Source: Roseibacterium elongatum DSM 19469 (GTDB lineage: Bacteria; Pseudomonadota; Alphaproteobacteria; Rhodobacterales; Rhodobacteraceae). Taken from it: a stretch of 64,000 nucleotides of DNA. The position numbers and the translations under genes are program-made. The DNA lies in assembly GCF_000590925.1 (NCBI RefSeq), contig NZ_CP004372.1, positions 3,143,001 to 3,207,000 on the forward strand, given 5' to 3'. A model generated the notes under the pieces. That model worked only from the letters and a program-made list of their open reading frames with translations. It did no database searches and had not been told where the DNA came from. Shown here one piece after another: positions 45,021 to 53,487 of the stretch (position 1 is its first letter; each line of letters begins with the position of its first letter).

Positions 45021-45695
45021 TCAGGTCAGGCCCGTGCCGCCCCGCAGCTCGCCGGTCAACGCCGCGATCAAGCAGTCCAGAACCGTCTCGGCGACGGCTT
45101 CGGGCGATCGCCCTTCGAAAGCAGCGCGGTCATCAGACGTCAGCGACGCGATACCGTGAAGGGTCGCCCATACCCAAAGGGCCATCTCGTTCGTGTTCCC
45201 CGCACGCACGCGGCCCAGCTTCTGACCCACCTCAAGTGTTGCGGCCAACCCGCGGAGCGTGGCCGTTCCGGGGGCGTCTGCGTCGGCCGCTTCAGCCTCG
45301 GGCCGATCCTGCGCCCCCTGCCCGGACCCTGGCACATGCATGAGAGCGTAGAGGCCGGGATGATCCCTCGCGAAAGCGACATAGGCCCGAAACCCCGATT
45401 TCACGCGGTCCGCCCAATCCCCCTTGGCCATGGTCTCTCGACCACCGGCGTCGGAAATGCGTGATCTGAGACGGGCGAAACCTTGGGTGACCACCTCATC
45501 CAACAGCGCGTCTTTGCTGGGGAAATGCATATAGGGGGCATTGTGGCTCACGCCCGCCTTGGCCGCCATCTTGCGCAAGCTCAACTTGGAAACCCCGTCG
45601 GTCTCGATGCAGTCGATGGCAATCTCGACAAGCCGCGCGCGCAGGTCACCGTGGTGATAAGGGGCCTCTCCAGCCGGCATATTGACAGTGTCCAT
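45021..45695 (-). CDS. TetR-family transcriptional regulator
   Basis: Regulator of 224 residues. The N-terminal helix-turn-helix reads YHHGDLRARLVEIAIDCIE then LSLRKMAAKAGVSHNAPYMH, with the recognition helix between. The C-terminal ligand domain is Ala-rich. Upstream, a near-perfect inverted repeat (45681-45721) reaches up to the start codon, as expected for self-repression. The divergent target is the small membrane protein gene at 45759. The ligand is unknown. Confidence 0.88.
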   Translation of the reverse strand: MDTVNMPAGEAPYHHGDLRARLVEIAIDCIETDGVSKLSLRKMAAKAGVSHNAPYMHFPSKDALLDEVVTQGFARLRSRISDAGGRETMAKGDWADRVKSGFRAYVAFARDHPGLYALMHVPGSGQGAQDRPEAEAADADAPGTATLRGLAATLEVGQKLGRVRAGNTNEMALWVWATLHGIASLTSDDRAAFEGRSPEAVAETVLDCLIAALTGELRGGTGLT

Positions 45696-45721
45696 ATTGG
45701 TGTGATATTGACACTGCCAAT
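45681..45721. promoter_or_regulatory. Operator for the TetR regulator (inverted repeat)
   Basis: ATTGACAGTGTC (45681-45692) and GACACTGCCAAT (45710-45721) match as an inverted repeat in 11 of 12 positions with a 17-base centre; TATTGACA also occurs twice as a direct repeat. The site lies in the intergenic region shared by the TetR gene and the divergent 70-residue gene and touches the regulator start codon. Such placement fits a repressor that controls both directions. Confidence 0.75.
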
Positions 45722-45758
45722 ACAGCGCATTCGATCAACATCTTCAAGGGAGCAGGCC

Positions 45759-45971
45759 ATGCGACTTTTGACACCGCGCTCAGTCTTGCGGGCGTTTCAC
45801 CTTGTTGGCGGTATCGCCATCAGCGCCTTCATCTATTCCCCGACCCTCCAGTCAAACAGCATTGTCGCGGCGATACTTCAGCTCGGAATTGTCCCAGCGC
45901 TCGGCATCTCGGGTTTGATCATGTGGAAGCCGCGACTTCTGCGCGCCATGACGCGCCCCTCGCGCCCTTGA
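45759..45971 (+). CDS. Small hydrophobic protein, probable TetR target
   Basis: Product of 70 residues with two hydrophobic stretches (FHLVGGIAISAFIYS, then a longer IVAAILQLGIVPALGISGLIMW), a basic N-terminus and a basic C-terminal end. AAGGGAGCAGGCC provides the ribosome binding site. It is divergent from the TetR gene over the operator. No family was recognised; a role in membrane or efflux physiology is only a guess. Confidence 0.75.
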   Translation: MRLLTPRSVLRAFHLVGGIAISAFIYSPTLQSNSIVAAILQLGIVPALGISGLIMWKPRLLRAMTRPSRP

Positions 45972-45995
45972 CGCCGGCCAAATGGGCCTGACCCT

Positions 45996-47444
45996 TCAGG
46001 TGCGCCAGAACGCGGTGGTCAGCAGGACGAACACGGCCATCAGTTCCAGCCGTCCGATCAACATGGCCGCCGACAGGATCCATTTCGCGGTGTCGTTCAG
46101 CGTTGCGAAATTCCCCGCCGGGCCGATCGTGTCGCCCAGGCCCGGTCCGATATTGCCAAGGGCCGCCGCCGCACCGGAGACGGACGTCACGAAATCGAGC
46201 CCGGTCAGCCCCAGCAAGACAGCCGTGATGCCCAGCGTCACGAAAAACAGGACGAAGAACGCCATGACCGAGGACAGGACCTCTTCGGCGATGGGGCGGC
46301 CTTCGTAGCGCGGCTCGAAAACGCCGTGCGGGGCATAGAGGCGGCGCACCTGCGTCGAGACCGAGGCAAACAGCAACTGGTAGCGGAACACCTTGATCGA
46401 GCACGAGGTCGAACCGGCGCAACCCCCGATCAGTCCCACGAAAAAGAAGATCGCCACCGGCACCGGCCCCCAGAGCTGGTAATCGGTGCTGGCATACCCC
46501 GTGCCCGAGATGATCGACGTGATGTTGAAGATCCCTTCGCGAAAGCCCTGCTCCCAATGGTCTCCATTGGCGATCACCCGGTAAAGGGCCAACAGGACGG
46601 TCAGCGCGAGGATGGTGACCAGATAGGCCCGGATCTGGCTGTCGCGCAGAATGGGTCGCGCCGTGCCCGCCACCAACTGGATGTAGCGCACGAAAGGCAG
46701 GCTCGCGAGGATGATGAAGACCGCGGCGACATATTCCAGCGGGCCCTGATACGCGCCGAAAGACGCATCGCGGTTCGAGAACCCACCCGTCGAGATCGTG
46801 GTCAGCGCATGCATCAGCGCATCGAACCCCGGCATTCCCAGTGCGGCATAGGTCAGCGCGCAGGCGACGGTCAGGGCAAGATAGATGACCGAGATCCGCG
46901 CCGCGATCTCGGTCGCTCGGGGCAGGATCTTGCCCATCGTGTCGAACGCCTCGGACCGGAAGATCTGCATGCCGCCAACGCGCAACTCGGGCAGGAACAC
47001 CATCGCCACGACGATGATGCCGATCCCCCCGAACCACTGCAGCAGCCCGCGCCACAGGTTGAGGCCCGCCGGCAAATCGTCCAGCCCCGAAAACACCGTG
47101 GCGCCGGTGGTGGTCAGGCCGGACATCGCCTCGAAAAACGCGTCGACATAGCGCGCCTCGGTCGCGCCCAGCACGAAGGGCAGCGCGCCAAAGACCGGCA
47201 GCACCAACCAAACCCCCGTGGTCAGCAGGAATGTCTGTTGCACCGACAGGCCCTGCGACACGCCATTGGCACAGGACAGCGTCATCATCAGGCCGATCAC
47301 CATGGTGATGGCCGTGGCCTCGGCAAAGGCGCCCCAATGGCCATTGCCCACAACGAGGTCAAAGGCCAACGGCACGATCATCGTCGCCCCGAGCGAAAAC
47401 ACGAGGAGGCCGAGCACGTGAACCACAGGGCGCAGGTCGAACAT
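45996..47444 (-). CDS. trkH: Trk-type potassium uptake protein TrkH
   Basis: Integral membrane potassium transporter of 482 residues, the pore partner of TrkA. Four pore-loop repeats are visible: the first is GLTTTGATVFSGLD, the second TTISTGGFSNRDASFG, the third ITSIISGTGYASTDYQ, and a fourth lies near AAALGNIGPGLGD. Ten or so membrane segments fit. trkA is not in the window. The start at 47444 gives the usual MFDLRPVVHVLGLL N-terminus; two glycines in the filter regions are conserved. Confidence 0.95.
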   Translation of the reverse strand: MFDLRPVVHVLGLLVFSLGATMIVPLAFDLVVGNGHWGAFAEATAITMVIGLMMTLSCANGVSQGLSVQQTFLLTTGVWLVLPVFGALPFVLGATEARYVDAFFEAMSGLTTTGATVFSGLDDLPAGLNLWRGLLQWFGGIGIIVVAMVFLPELRVGGMQIFRSEAFDTMGKILPRATEIAARISVIYLALTVACALTYAALGMPGFDALMHALTTISTGGFSNRDASFGAYQGPLEYVAAVFIILASLPFVRYIQLVAGTARPILRDSQIRAYLVTILALTVLLALYRVIANGDHWEQGFREGIFNITSIISGTGYASTDYQLWGPVPVAIFFFVGLIGGCAGSTSCSIKVFRYQLLFASVSTQVRRLYAPHGVFEPRYEGRPIAEEVLSSVMAFFVLFFVTLGITAVLLGLTGLDFVTSVSGAAAALGNIGPGLGDTIGPAGNFATLNDTAKWILSAAMLIGRLELMAVFVLLTTAFWRT

Positions 47445-47653
47445 GGCGCGGAGCGTTGGCGCGCGCGGGCGGCGCTGTCAAGCAGCCTGCGCTGTCACAG
47501 GCCATCCGGCCCGGATCGGGCGTTATGCTGACGCTACGTTAGTAAAATGTTGATGCACGGGAATTTGATCGCTAGCATTTTGGAAAGGTTCCAGTTCGGG
47601 ATCAGCCATGCCAGCAGTTCACAAGACGGCCCGCCAGCCAAGAGGGGACCGCC

Positions 47654-47854
47654 ATGGGCACCCAGGACGAAAAGGGTCAGAAAACACTGACCGATGGCGA
47701 TATCGCCACGCTGCGCTACCGCAGCGGCCCGGCCGGCGGGGGCAGCGATGCCGACAGCGACGCCCATGCCCACACCGATTCGGACACCGCACCGAGCCCG
47801 GCAACTGATGCCGATGCCTCCGCACAGGCGCGGACCGACGTGGATGCCGGATAG
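47654..47854 (+). CDS. Small TDxD-rich peptide, 66 residues
   Basis: Begins MGTQDEKGQKTLTDGDIATL and has a strongly acidic C-terminal half with repeated TDGD, TDSD, TDAD and TDVD units. GAGGGGACCGCC precedes the ATG, giving support for expression. It has no signal peptide or membrane segment. The following gene encodes a lipoprotein-like peptide that also carries TDSD and TDAD units, so the two may act together. No family was recognised. The 209-base region upstream includes AT-rich sequence that could hold a promoter. Confidence 0.65.
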   Translation: MGTQDEKGQKTLTDGDIATLRYRSGPAGGGSDADSDAHAHTDSDTAPSPATDADASAQARTDVDAG

Positions 47855-47908
47855 ATAATTCCCTTCAAATTCAAAGCCATCGCCATTTCCCAACAGAGGA
47901 CAGGACCC

Positions 47909-48222
47909 ATGACGGACAAGAAAGACGACAAGCCGACGCTGGCGAAAACCAGATCCAGTCGACGCGCGGGTTGAACCGCCGCACGATGCTGCGCGGCTTT
48001 GGCATCGGGGGCCTCGGGCTTGGGACGGCTGCCGTGACGGGCTGTGTCACGGTGCCTGTCGGCGGCGCAAGCGGGTTCACCGACTCCGACAACGGCCCGA
48101 TCGTCGATTCCGTCGGCTGCGGTCGCGGTGGGCATCGCGGCTATTACACCGGTTACACCGACGCAGATAACGGCCCGATCGTTGATCCGGGCAGCCAGGG
48201 CCGCGGGCCCCGCATCTGCTGA
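47909..48222 (+). pseudogene. Small Tat-signal/lipoprotein-like TDxD-repeat peptide, frameshifted as sequenced
   Basis: The frame from ATG 47909 (MTDKKDDKPTL) breaks at CTGGCGAAAAC near 47939-47948. Adding one G (CTGGGCGAAAAC) would continue as GENQIQSTRGLNRRTML and give a protein of about 104 residues. The downstream frame carries a twin-arginine-like pattern NRRTMLRGFG, a hydrophobic core and a lipobox TGC. Then come two repeats around TDSDNGPIVD and TDADNGPIVD, each followed by G-x-GRG. It is followed by a strong terminator at 48255. The damage may be a missing base in the read. Confidence 0.75.
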
Positions 48223-48254
48223 CGCGGCGGCGGTTCACCGCCAGACGCATACGA

Positions 48255-48293
48255 AGGCCCCCCGGCAGACTGCGCGGGGGCCTCTTTTTTTTT
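48255..48293 (+). terminator. Rho-independent terminator after the TDxD peptide genes
   Basis: Inverted repeat AGGCCCCC (48255-48262) and GGGGGCCT (48276-48283) with a C, then nine T (48285-48293). It is 32 bases after the stop at 48222 and lies in the convergent gap before folE2. Confidence 0.92.
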
Positions 48294-48310
48294 CGGTACG
48301 ACGTGACGCG

Positions 48311-49408
48311 TCAGCCCACGTGGATCAGCGACTGGAACAGCCGCGGATCGAGGCTGGCAGCCTCGAAGGTCGGCCCCTCGGTCAAGACGCTGACCGCGTC
48401 ATGGCTGTGCAGGCTTTCCTGGTGGCTGGCCAGTACGCGGAAATCGCCGACGCGGGCGTCGTTTTCCAACTGCTCGGCGAAGAGGCGTGCGGCATCCTCG
48501 ACGAAGATCGGGTTGGCGGCGTTCAACTCGGCAAAGGCCTGTTCATCCTCGCGCTTGACCATGACCTGCGTTTCGGTCGGCACGGCGGCGCGGGCCATGT
48601 CGATCAGGTCCTCGAACCACAGGCAGCTTTGGCCTTCGGCCAGTTCCACCGAGATCCGCGCGACCGAGCGCTGCGAATGCGGCGTGGCCAACTGGTTGCG
48701 CGTGGCCCGCGCATGTTCGCTCAGCTCCAACGAGCAGGGGCAGGTCGAGGAATAGACATAGTCGAGGTGAATGATCTTTTGCCGGACATTGTTGCGCTCG
48801 ACCAGTTCCAGGGCGATGTCGTAATACTGATACCCCGACAGGCCCGAGCGCAGGCTGTTCACGCGCATCGGGAAGGACAGGCGCATCTGGATGCGGGCGT
48901 CGAAACTCTCTAGGTCCGTCTTGTAGTCGTCGAGCGCGGCTTCGATCACCTCGAAGCTGAAGGTCTTGTCGGCATGAGCATAGAACGAGCGCATGATGCG
49001 GCTCATGTTGATGCCCTTCTTCTCGGCCTCAAGACTGACGGTGCCGGTCACGCTGGTTTCCAGCGTCAGGTCGCCATTGTCACGCGTGTGATACAGGATC
49101 GGCAGGCGGAAATTCGAAATGCCCACATGCTGGATCTGCCTCTGCGACCCGCGGATCAGCGAGGACGGCCCGTTTTGCAGGTCGGGCAGGCCGGCCTTGT
49201 ATGCCTCGTCCACGGTGAAATCCTGCGGATAGTCGCGCGAAAAGGACGGGTAATCCCCCTGCCCGGCCAACAGCCGCGCCACATCGGGGTCGAGTTCCGC
49301 GCGCTCAGCCTCGGTCGCGTTGGCGGCCCACAGGCGCAGCAGACGCAGGGCCTCGGCCGCATCTTCGCGCGTCGGGTCTTCGGGGGTCGTGGTCACATGC
49401 ATGTTCAT
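48311..49408 (-). CDS. folE2: GTP cyclohydrolase I type 2 (FolE2)
   Basis: Converts GTP to dihydroneopterin triphosphate for folate and tetrahydropterin synthesis; FolE2 is the metal-flexible alternative to FolE. The 365-residue protein is in the usual size range for FolE2 and has the family motif YSSTCPCSLELSEHARAT, where the catalytic cysteines lie, and HSQRSVARISVELAEGQSC. The ATG at 49408 has an AGGACAGGG site upstream. No convincing Zur operator was seen in the short region before it. Confidence 0.94.
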   Translation of the reverse strand: MNMHVTTTPEDPTREDAAEALRLLRLWAANATEAERAELDPDVARLLAGQGDYPSFSRDYPQDFTVDEAYKAGLPDLQNGPSSLIRGSQRQIQHVGISNFRLPILYHTRDNGDLTLETSVTGTVSLEAEKKGINMSRIMRSFYAHADKTFSFEVIEAALDDYKTDLESFDARIQMRLSFPMRVNSLRSGLSGYQYYDIALELVERNNVRQKIIHLDYVYSSTCPCSLELSEHARATRNQLATPHSQRSVARISVELAEGQSCLWFEDLIDMARAAVPTETQVMVKREDEQAFAELNAANPIFVEDAARLFAEQLENDARVGDFRVLASHQESLHSHDAVSVLTEGPTFEAASLDPRLFQSLIHVG

Positions 49409-49533
49409 GGGGTCACCCTGTCCTTTGTCCGCCGCACCATATGGGGCGCGCCACAGCAAGCCCAAGTCTTGTCTTGCAATCGGTTTACGCTAAGGGGCCG
49501 ATTTCGGTTTGTTTTATCGCCTTCACGAGGACG

Positions 49534-50268
49534 TTACCCACCAAACCGGCGGGTGAAATTCGACAGGATCCGCTCGGGTACCGAGACCCGCTCGGCCAGG
49601 CATGCCGCGGTCAGCGCCTCGGCATCGGCCGGGTCGAAATAGCCGCGATCGCGATAGATCCGGATACGATTGGCGAAATTCTCGCCTTTCGCCTCGGGGT
49701 GGAACTGCGTGGCATAGACGTTGCGCCCGGCGCGGATCATCTGGAACGGACAGGGGCCCGACGCGACCAGATGGGTGGCGCCCTGCGGCAAATCCTCGAC
49801 CGCTTCCTTGTGACCGACCAGCGCGCGAAAGTCGCGCGGCAGATCGGCCAGGATCGGGTCGGTGGCGCCATGCTCGGTCAGGGTGCAATCGACGCCGCCG
49901 ATCGGTTCGCCATACCGCCCCTTGGCCACCGTGCCGCCCAGCGTATGCCCAAGGATCCCCATGCCGTAGCAGCACCCCATGAAGGGCATGTCGCGGGCCA
50001 GAACCTCGGGCATGAGCGACAGGATATCGGCCTCGATGCGCGCCTCCAGCGGGTCCTTGTCCTCGGGCGCGTCGCTGACACAGCCCGGCCCGCCGCCCAC
50101 GATGATCCCGGCGTAATCGTCCAGCGACAGCGCGGGCATCGGCGCCTCGTCCAGGCGGATGCGGCGCACCTGCGCCTCGCGCAATTGACCCCGCTCGAGG
50201 AAGGCCGCGAATTCCTCGTCGGCGGCTTCGCGCTCGGGGCGCAACTGGAGGACGAGAAAAGGCTTCAT
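49534..50268 (-). CDS. Class I glutamine amidotransferase (GMP-synthase-like)
   Basis: Predicted amidotransferase-fold protein of 244 residues. The nucleophile is Cys100 in FMGCCYGMGIL, and His and Glu are in TQFHPEAKGENF. GIIVGGGPGCVSD is the usual oxyanion-strand motif. It resembles YfeJ-like GATases encoded without a synthetase partner. The ATG overlaps the upstream GNAT gene by four bases, so the two are coupled. Substrate unknown. Confidence 0.87.
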   Translation of the reverse strand: MKPFLVLQLRPEREAADEEFAAFLERGQLREAQVRRIRLDEAPMPALSLDDYAGIIVGGGPGCVSDAPEDKDPLEARIEADILSLMPEVLARDMPFMGCCYGMGILGHTLGGTVAKGRYGEPIGGVDCTLTEHGATDPILADLPRDFRALVGHKEAVEDLPQGATHLVASGPCPFQMIRAGRNVYATQFHPEAKGENFANRIRIYRDRGYFDPADAEALTAACLAERVSVPERILSNFTRRFGG

Positions 50269-50759
50269 GCGGCAACCTCGGCGGCGACAAGGGGTTTGTC
50301 CATCAAGGCATTGGGCAGGCCGATGCCATGTCGCTTGACGCGCTGATGCCGCAGCACACGCCAGCCGCGATGTGCAAAGAACGGCTCGGCCACGCGGCTG
50401 GCCTCGGTTTCCAACCGGTCGATCCCTGCGGATTTCGCGCGGCCCTCGACGATGCTCAGCAGCGCGTCGCCCACCCCGCATCCGGCCGCGTCGGGCATGA
50501 CATAGGCGAAATCGAGAAAGGCATCGTCCAGGTTCAACGCCATGAACCCCACCGCCCCGCGCCCGTCGGCCGCCACGATGGTATCGAGGCGCGACAGCCG
50601 CTGATCCCAGTACCGGGCCGATCGCGCGCGGGGCGACCAGGCCAGACGTTGCGCGAGGCTGTAATGCCCGGCCGCGCCGCGCCGCACGGCAAGGTGAAAG
50701 ACGCGGGCCAGTTGCCCTGCATCCTCGGGGCGGTAGGGGCGGATGATCAGGCCGCTCAT
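50265..50759 (-). CDS. GNAT-family N-acetyltransferase
   Basis: Acetyltransferase of 164 residues. The acetyl-CoA pyrophosphate loop is near AAGCGVGDALLSIVEGRAKSAG, and IIRPYRPEDAGQLARVFHLA is a typical start; VMPDAAGCG supplies the expected strand before the loop. It overlaps the GATase gene by four bases at its end. It sits 13 bases downstream of metZ, possibly in one transcript. Substrate unknown. Confidence 0.86.
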   Translation of the reverse strand: MSGLIIRPYRPEDAGQLARVFHLAVRRGAAGHYSLAQRLAWSPRARSARYWDQRLSRLDTIVAADGRGAVGFMALNLDDAFLDFAYVMPDAAGCGVGDALLSIVEGRAKSAGIDRLETEASRVAEPFFAHRGWRVLRHQRVKRHGIGLPNALMDKPLVAAEVAA

Positions 50760-50772
50760 CGCGCCCGCGCCC

Positions 50773-51978
50773 CTATCCGACCCGCGCGGCGGCCAGCGCC
50801 GTGGTCAGATCGTGGATCAGGTCCTGCGGGTCTTCCAGCCCGACGGACAGGCGCAACAGCCCGCGCGTGATGCCAAGGCGGGCGCGTTGTTCGTCGCTCA
50901 GCCGTTGATGCGTGGTGGTGGCGGGATGGGTGATGATCGACTTGGCATCGCCCAGGTTGTTCGAGATCGTGACGACCCGCAACGCGTTCAGGAACCGGAA
51001 CGCCGCCTCCTGCCCGCCCTCGATCTCCAGCGCGATGACGGTGCCCGCGCGCTCCATCTGCCGCGCGGCCAGCGCGTGTTGCGGGTGGCTGCGCAGGCCC
51101 GGATGGATCACGCGCGCCAGGCCCGGCTGCCCCTCGAGCGCATGGGCAATGGCCAGCGCGCCCTCGGCCTGCGCCCGCACGCGCAGGTCCAGCGTTTCCA
51201 GCGATTTCAGCATGACCCAGGCGTTGAACGGGCTCATCGCGCCGCCGGTATGTTTCATGTAAGGTTCAACCGTGCCGCGGATCACCTCGCGCGTGCCCAG
51301 GATCACACCGCCAAGGCAGCGCCCCTGCCCGTCGATATGCTTGGTCGCGGAATAGACGACCATGTCGGCGCCCTGCGTGATGGCCTGCGAAAAGACCGGC
51401 GTGGCAAAGACATTGTCCACGATCACCCGCGCGCCCACCGCATGGGCCAACGCGGCCACGGCGGGCAGGTCGATCACCTCGAGCGTCGGGTTCGAGATCG
51501 ACTCGAAGAACACGGCCTTGGTGTCGGGCTGGATCGCATCGCGCCACTGGTCCAGGTCGGTGCCATCGACGAAACTGACCTCGACGCCGTAGCGGGTCAG
51601 CACCTCTTCAAGGATATAAAGACACGATCCGAAAAGCGCGCGGGCGGCCACGACATGGTCGCCGGCCCTGAGCATCGAGGTCAGCGCGCCATTGACGGCG
51701 GCCATGCCCGAGGCGGTGGCAAAGGCATCCTCGGCCCCCTCCAGGTCGGCGATACGCTCTTCGAACATGGCGACGGTCGGGTTGCCATAGCGGCCATAGA
51801 TGTATTCGTCGGGACCGGCCTCGATGAAGCGCGCCTCGGCGGCCTCGGCCGTGTCATAGACAAAGCCCTGTGTCAGGAACATCGCCTCGGACACCTCGCC
51901 GTACTGACTGCGGCGGGTGCCGGCATGCACGGCGCGCGTGCGCGGCCTGAGATTCGGTTTGACAGAACTGTCCTTCAT
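50773..51978 (-). CDS. metZ: O-succinylhomoserine sulfhydrylase
   Basis: PLP enzyme of 401 residues that makes homocysteine from O-succinyl- or O-acetylhomoserine and sulfide in methionine synthesis. The PLP lysine sits in YSATKHIDGQGRCLGG. YIYGRYGNPTVAMFEERIA and ATASGMAAV are family sequences. It is preceded by a SAM-II riboswitch (52071-52127), so high SAM levels should shut it off. The two genes after it (GNAT, GATase) may share the transcript. The ATG at 51978 has AAGGAGAGGG just upstream. Confidence 0.93.
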   Translation of the reverse strand: MKDSSVKPNLRPRTRAVHAGTRRSQYGEVSEAMFLTQGFVYDTAEAAEARFIEAGPDEYIYGRYGNPTVAMFEERIADLEGAEDAFATASGMAAVNGALTSMLRAGDHVVAARALFGSCLYILEEVLTRYGVEVSFVDGTDLDQWRDAIQPDTKAVFFESISNPTLEVIDLPAVAALAHAVGARVIVDNVFATPVFSQAITQGADMVVYSATKHIDGQGRCLGGVILGTREVIRGTVEPYMKHTGGAMSPFNAWVMLKSLETLDLRVRAQAEGALAIAHALEGQPGLARVIHPGLRSHPQHALAARQMERAGTVIALEIEGGQEAAFRFLNALRVVTISNNLGDAKSIITHPATTTHQRLSDEQRARLGITRGLLRLSVGLEDPQDLIHDLTTALAAARVG

Positions 51979-52070
51979 GCCCCTCTCCTTACCTGTTCCG
52001 GTGCGCGAAAGGCAAAGCCGCCGCACCATGATCCGGCCGGGGCGGCGCGCGGGCGGCGCGCTCTCCTCGA

Positions 52071-52127
52071 CCTCTTTAGCGGTTTGTTTAACGTGGCCCG
52101 CAATCCGGTTCACAAATCGCCACGGCA
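52071..52127 (-). promoter_or_regulatory. SAM-II riboswitch upstream of metZ
   Basis: On the minus strand the sequence reads CGTGGC (52124-52119), a loop with GATTTG, then GATTGCGG and GCCACG (52097-52092), followed by TTAAACAAACCGCTAAAG. The first stem pairs perfectly (CGTGGC with GCCACG). The loop and the A-rich downstream segment match the SAM-II pseudoknot consensus. It lies about 95 bases before the metZ start. Location in front of a methionine gene adds support. A covariance search would confirm it. Confidence 0.88.
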
Positions 52128-52278
52128 CGATGGTGCCTAGGCACGGGCGCGGCACGCGTCAAGGCAAATGCATACGGTCGCGCCGTGGCCTGCCGGCCAC
52201 GTCACGGAATTGTTGCGCGGCCGTCACCTGTCCGTTGCCCGTGCCTCTTACCTCACGGGCGAGCCTGGCAAGACGCGG

Positions 52279-53244
52279 ATGGCGGACATGGCGCCGATCG
52301 GGCTGACCCTGCTGAATGACGAGGTGGAGGACACCGGCCCGCTTTGGCCGGCCCTGGCCGCCCTGCCCCGCGGACGGGCCGTCACGATCATGACCCATGG
52401 CTACCGGTACAGTCCGCGCCCCCCCGAGACCGATCCGCATACCCATATCCTGTCCTTCCATCCGCGTCGCGATTGCTGGAAGGTGGTCAGTTGGCCCCGC
52501 CACCTGCATCTGCATCGCGACGGCGCGGGACTTGGCGTGGCGTTGGGGTGGCAAGCGCTTGGCCAGATGCCACGCGTGGCCCGGCGCGCCCGCCGCGTCG
52601 GCCATGCGCTGGCCCCTCTGATCGCCGAGATCCATCACCGCCGCCCCGACCTGCGGATCAACCTGATGGGCCATTCCCTGGGTGCCCGCGTCATCCTGGC
52701 CGCCATGACGGCCGCCCCGGCGGGCTCGGTCGCGCGGGTCATCCTGCTGACGGGGGCCGAATATCGCACCGCCGCGCGCGCCGCCATGAACGCGCCAGCC
52801 GGACGCACGGCCGAGGTGCTCAATGTCACCAGTGGCGAGAATGCCCCTTTCGACGCGCTGTTTCGCCTCGCCGCACCGCCGCTGCGGCCCCATGATCGCA
52901 CGCTCTGCGCCGGGGTGCCCGGCACGGCCGGCTGGACGGATCTGCGCATCGACCGGGCCAAGGTGCGCGCCGTGATGGGCGATCTGGGGTTTCGCCTGCG
53001 CCCGCCCAACACCCATATCTGCCACTGGTCAGGGTATCTGCGCCCGGGCCTGTTCCCCCTTTATCGCAGGGTTCTGGCGCCGGAGGATCAGGGCCTGCTG
53101 GCCGAGTTGTCGGCCCGGCTGGCGGCGGCGCGGATCGCACGACCATCGAGCGGCCTGACATGGCCGATCCCGCGCGCCGCGCCGCGCCCGCGCCCCTCCA
53201 CCGGGGAGCGCCGCACCCTCTTTCCCCCTGCCATTGCGGGCTGA
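52279..53244 (+). CDS. Alpha/beta hydrolase (DUF726-like)
   Basis: Predicted hydrolase of 321 residues. The nucleophile elbow is LMGHSLGARVI with serine near residue 132. VTIMTHGYRYSP near the N-terminus is the oxyanion strand, and a His in NTHICHWSG may complete the triad. The C-terminus is Pro- and Arg-rich and probably flexible. The ATG at 52279 was chosen as the first near a weak binding site; an ATG at 52168 would add 37 residues. No clear link to the operon that follows. Confidence 0.72.
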   Translation: MADMAPIGLTLLNDEVEDTGPLWPALAALPRGRAVTIMTHGYRYSPRPPETDPHTHILSFHPRRDCWKVVSWPRHLHLHRDGAGLGVALGWQALGQMPRVARRARRVGHALAPLIAEIHHRRPDLRINLMGHSLGARVILAAMTAAPAGSVARVILLTGAEYRTAARAAMNAPAGRTAEVLNVTSGENAPFDALFRLAAPPLRPHDRTLCAGVPGTAGWTDLRIDRAKVRAVMGDLGFRLRPPNTHICHWSGYLRPGLFPLYRRVLAPEDQGLLAELSARLAAARIARPSSGLTWPIPRAAPRPRPSTGERRTLFPPAIAG

Positions 53245-53395
53245 GCGTCCCCATCTCGATCCTGCCGCAGGGGCAAGGCCCCGCACCGGCAAGAAACTGC
53301 ACCTGCGGGTTTCAATGTCTGGTTTTTGCAATGGAACCTGCCTATCGTGCCTAGGGTGCGTGCCGCACTGGGCCTGAAACGACAACGGGGCGAAC

Positions 53396-53485
53396 ATGAG
53401 TTCGAGTTTTCTGCAGGGCGTGGCCTTTTTCGCGCTGACGATCATCATCCTGATGGCCATTTTCGGCGGGTTCGGGGCGCTCTGA
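53396..53485 (+). CDS. Small membrane peptide, 29 residues, upstream of xpaC
   Basis: A very short gene. The product MSSSFLQGVAFFALTIIILM and the rest is one hydrophobic segment with a polar N-terminus and no charge. GGGG precedes the ATG, and its TGA is two bases before the xpaC start. The tight spacing suggests it is the first gene of the membrane-stress operon. Function unknown; the size is typical of membrane microproteins. Confidence 0.65.
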   Translation: MSSSFLQGVAFFALTIIILMAIFGGFGAL

Positions 53486-53487
53486 TC

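Noticed and set aside
48294..49533. Zur-regulated folE2
   Set aside because: No palindromic AT-rich Zur-type box was found before the start, so zinc control is not claimed.
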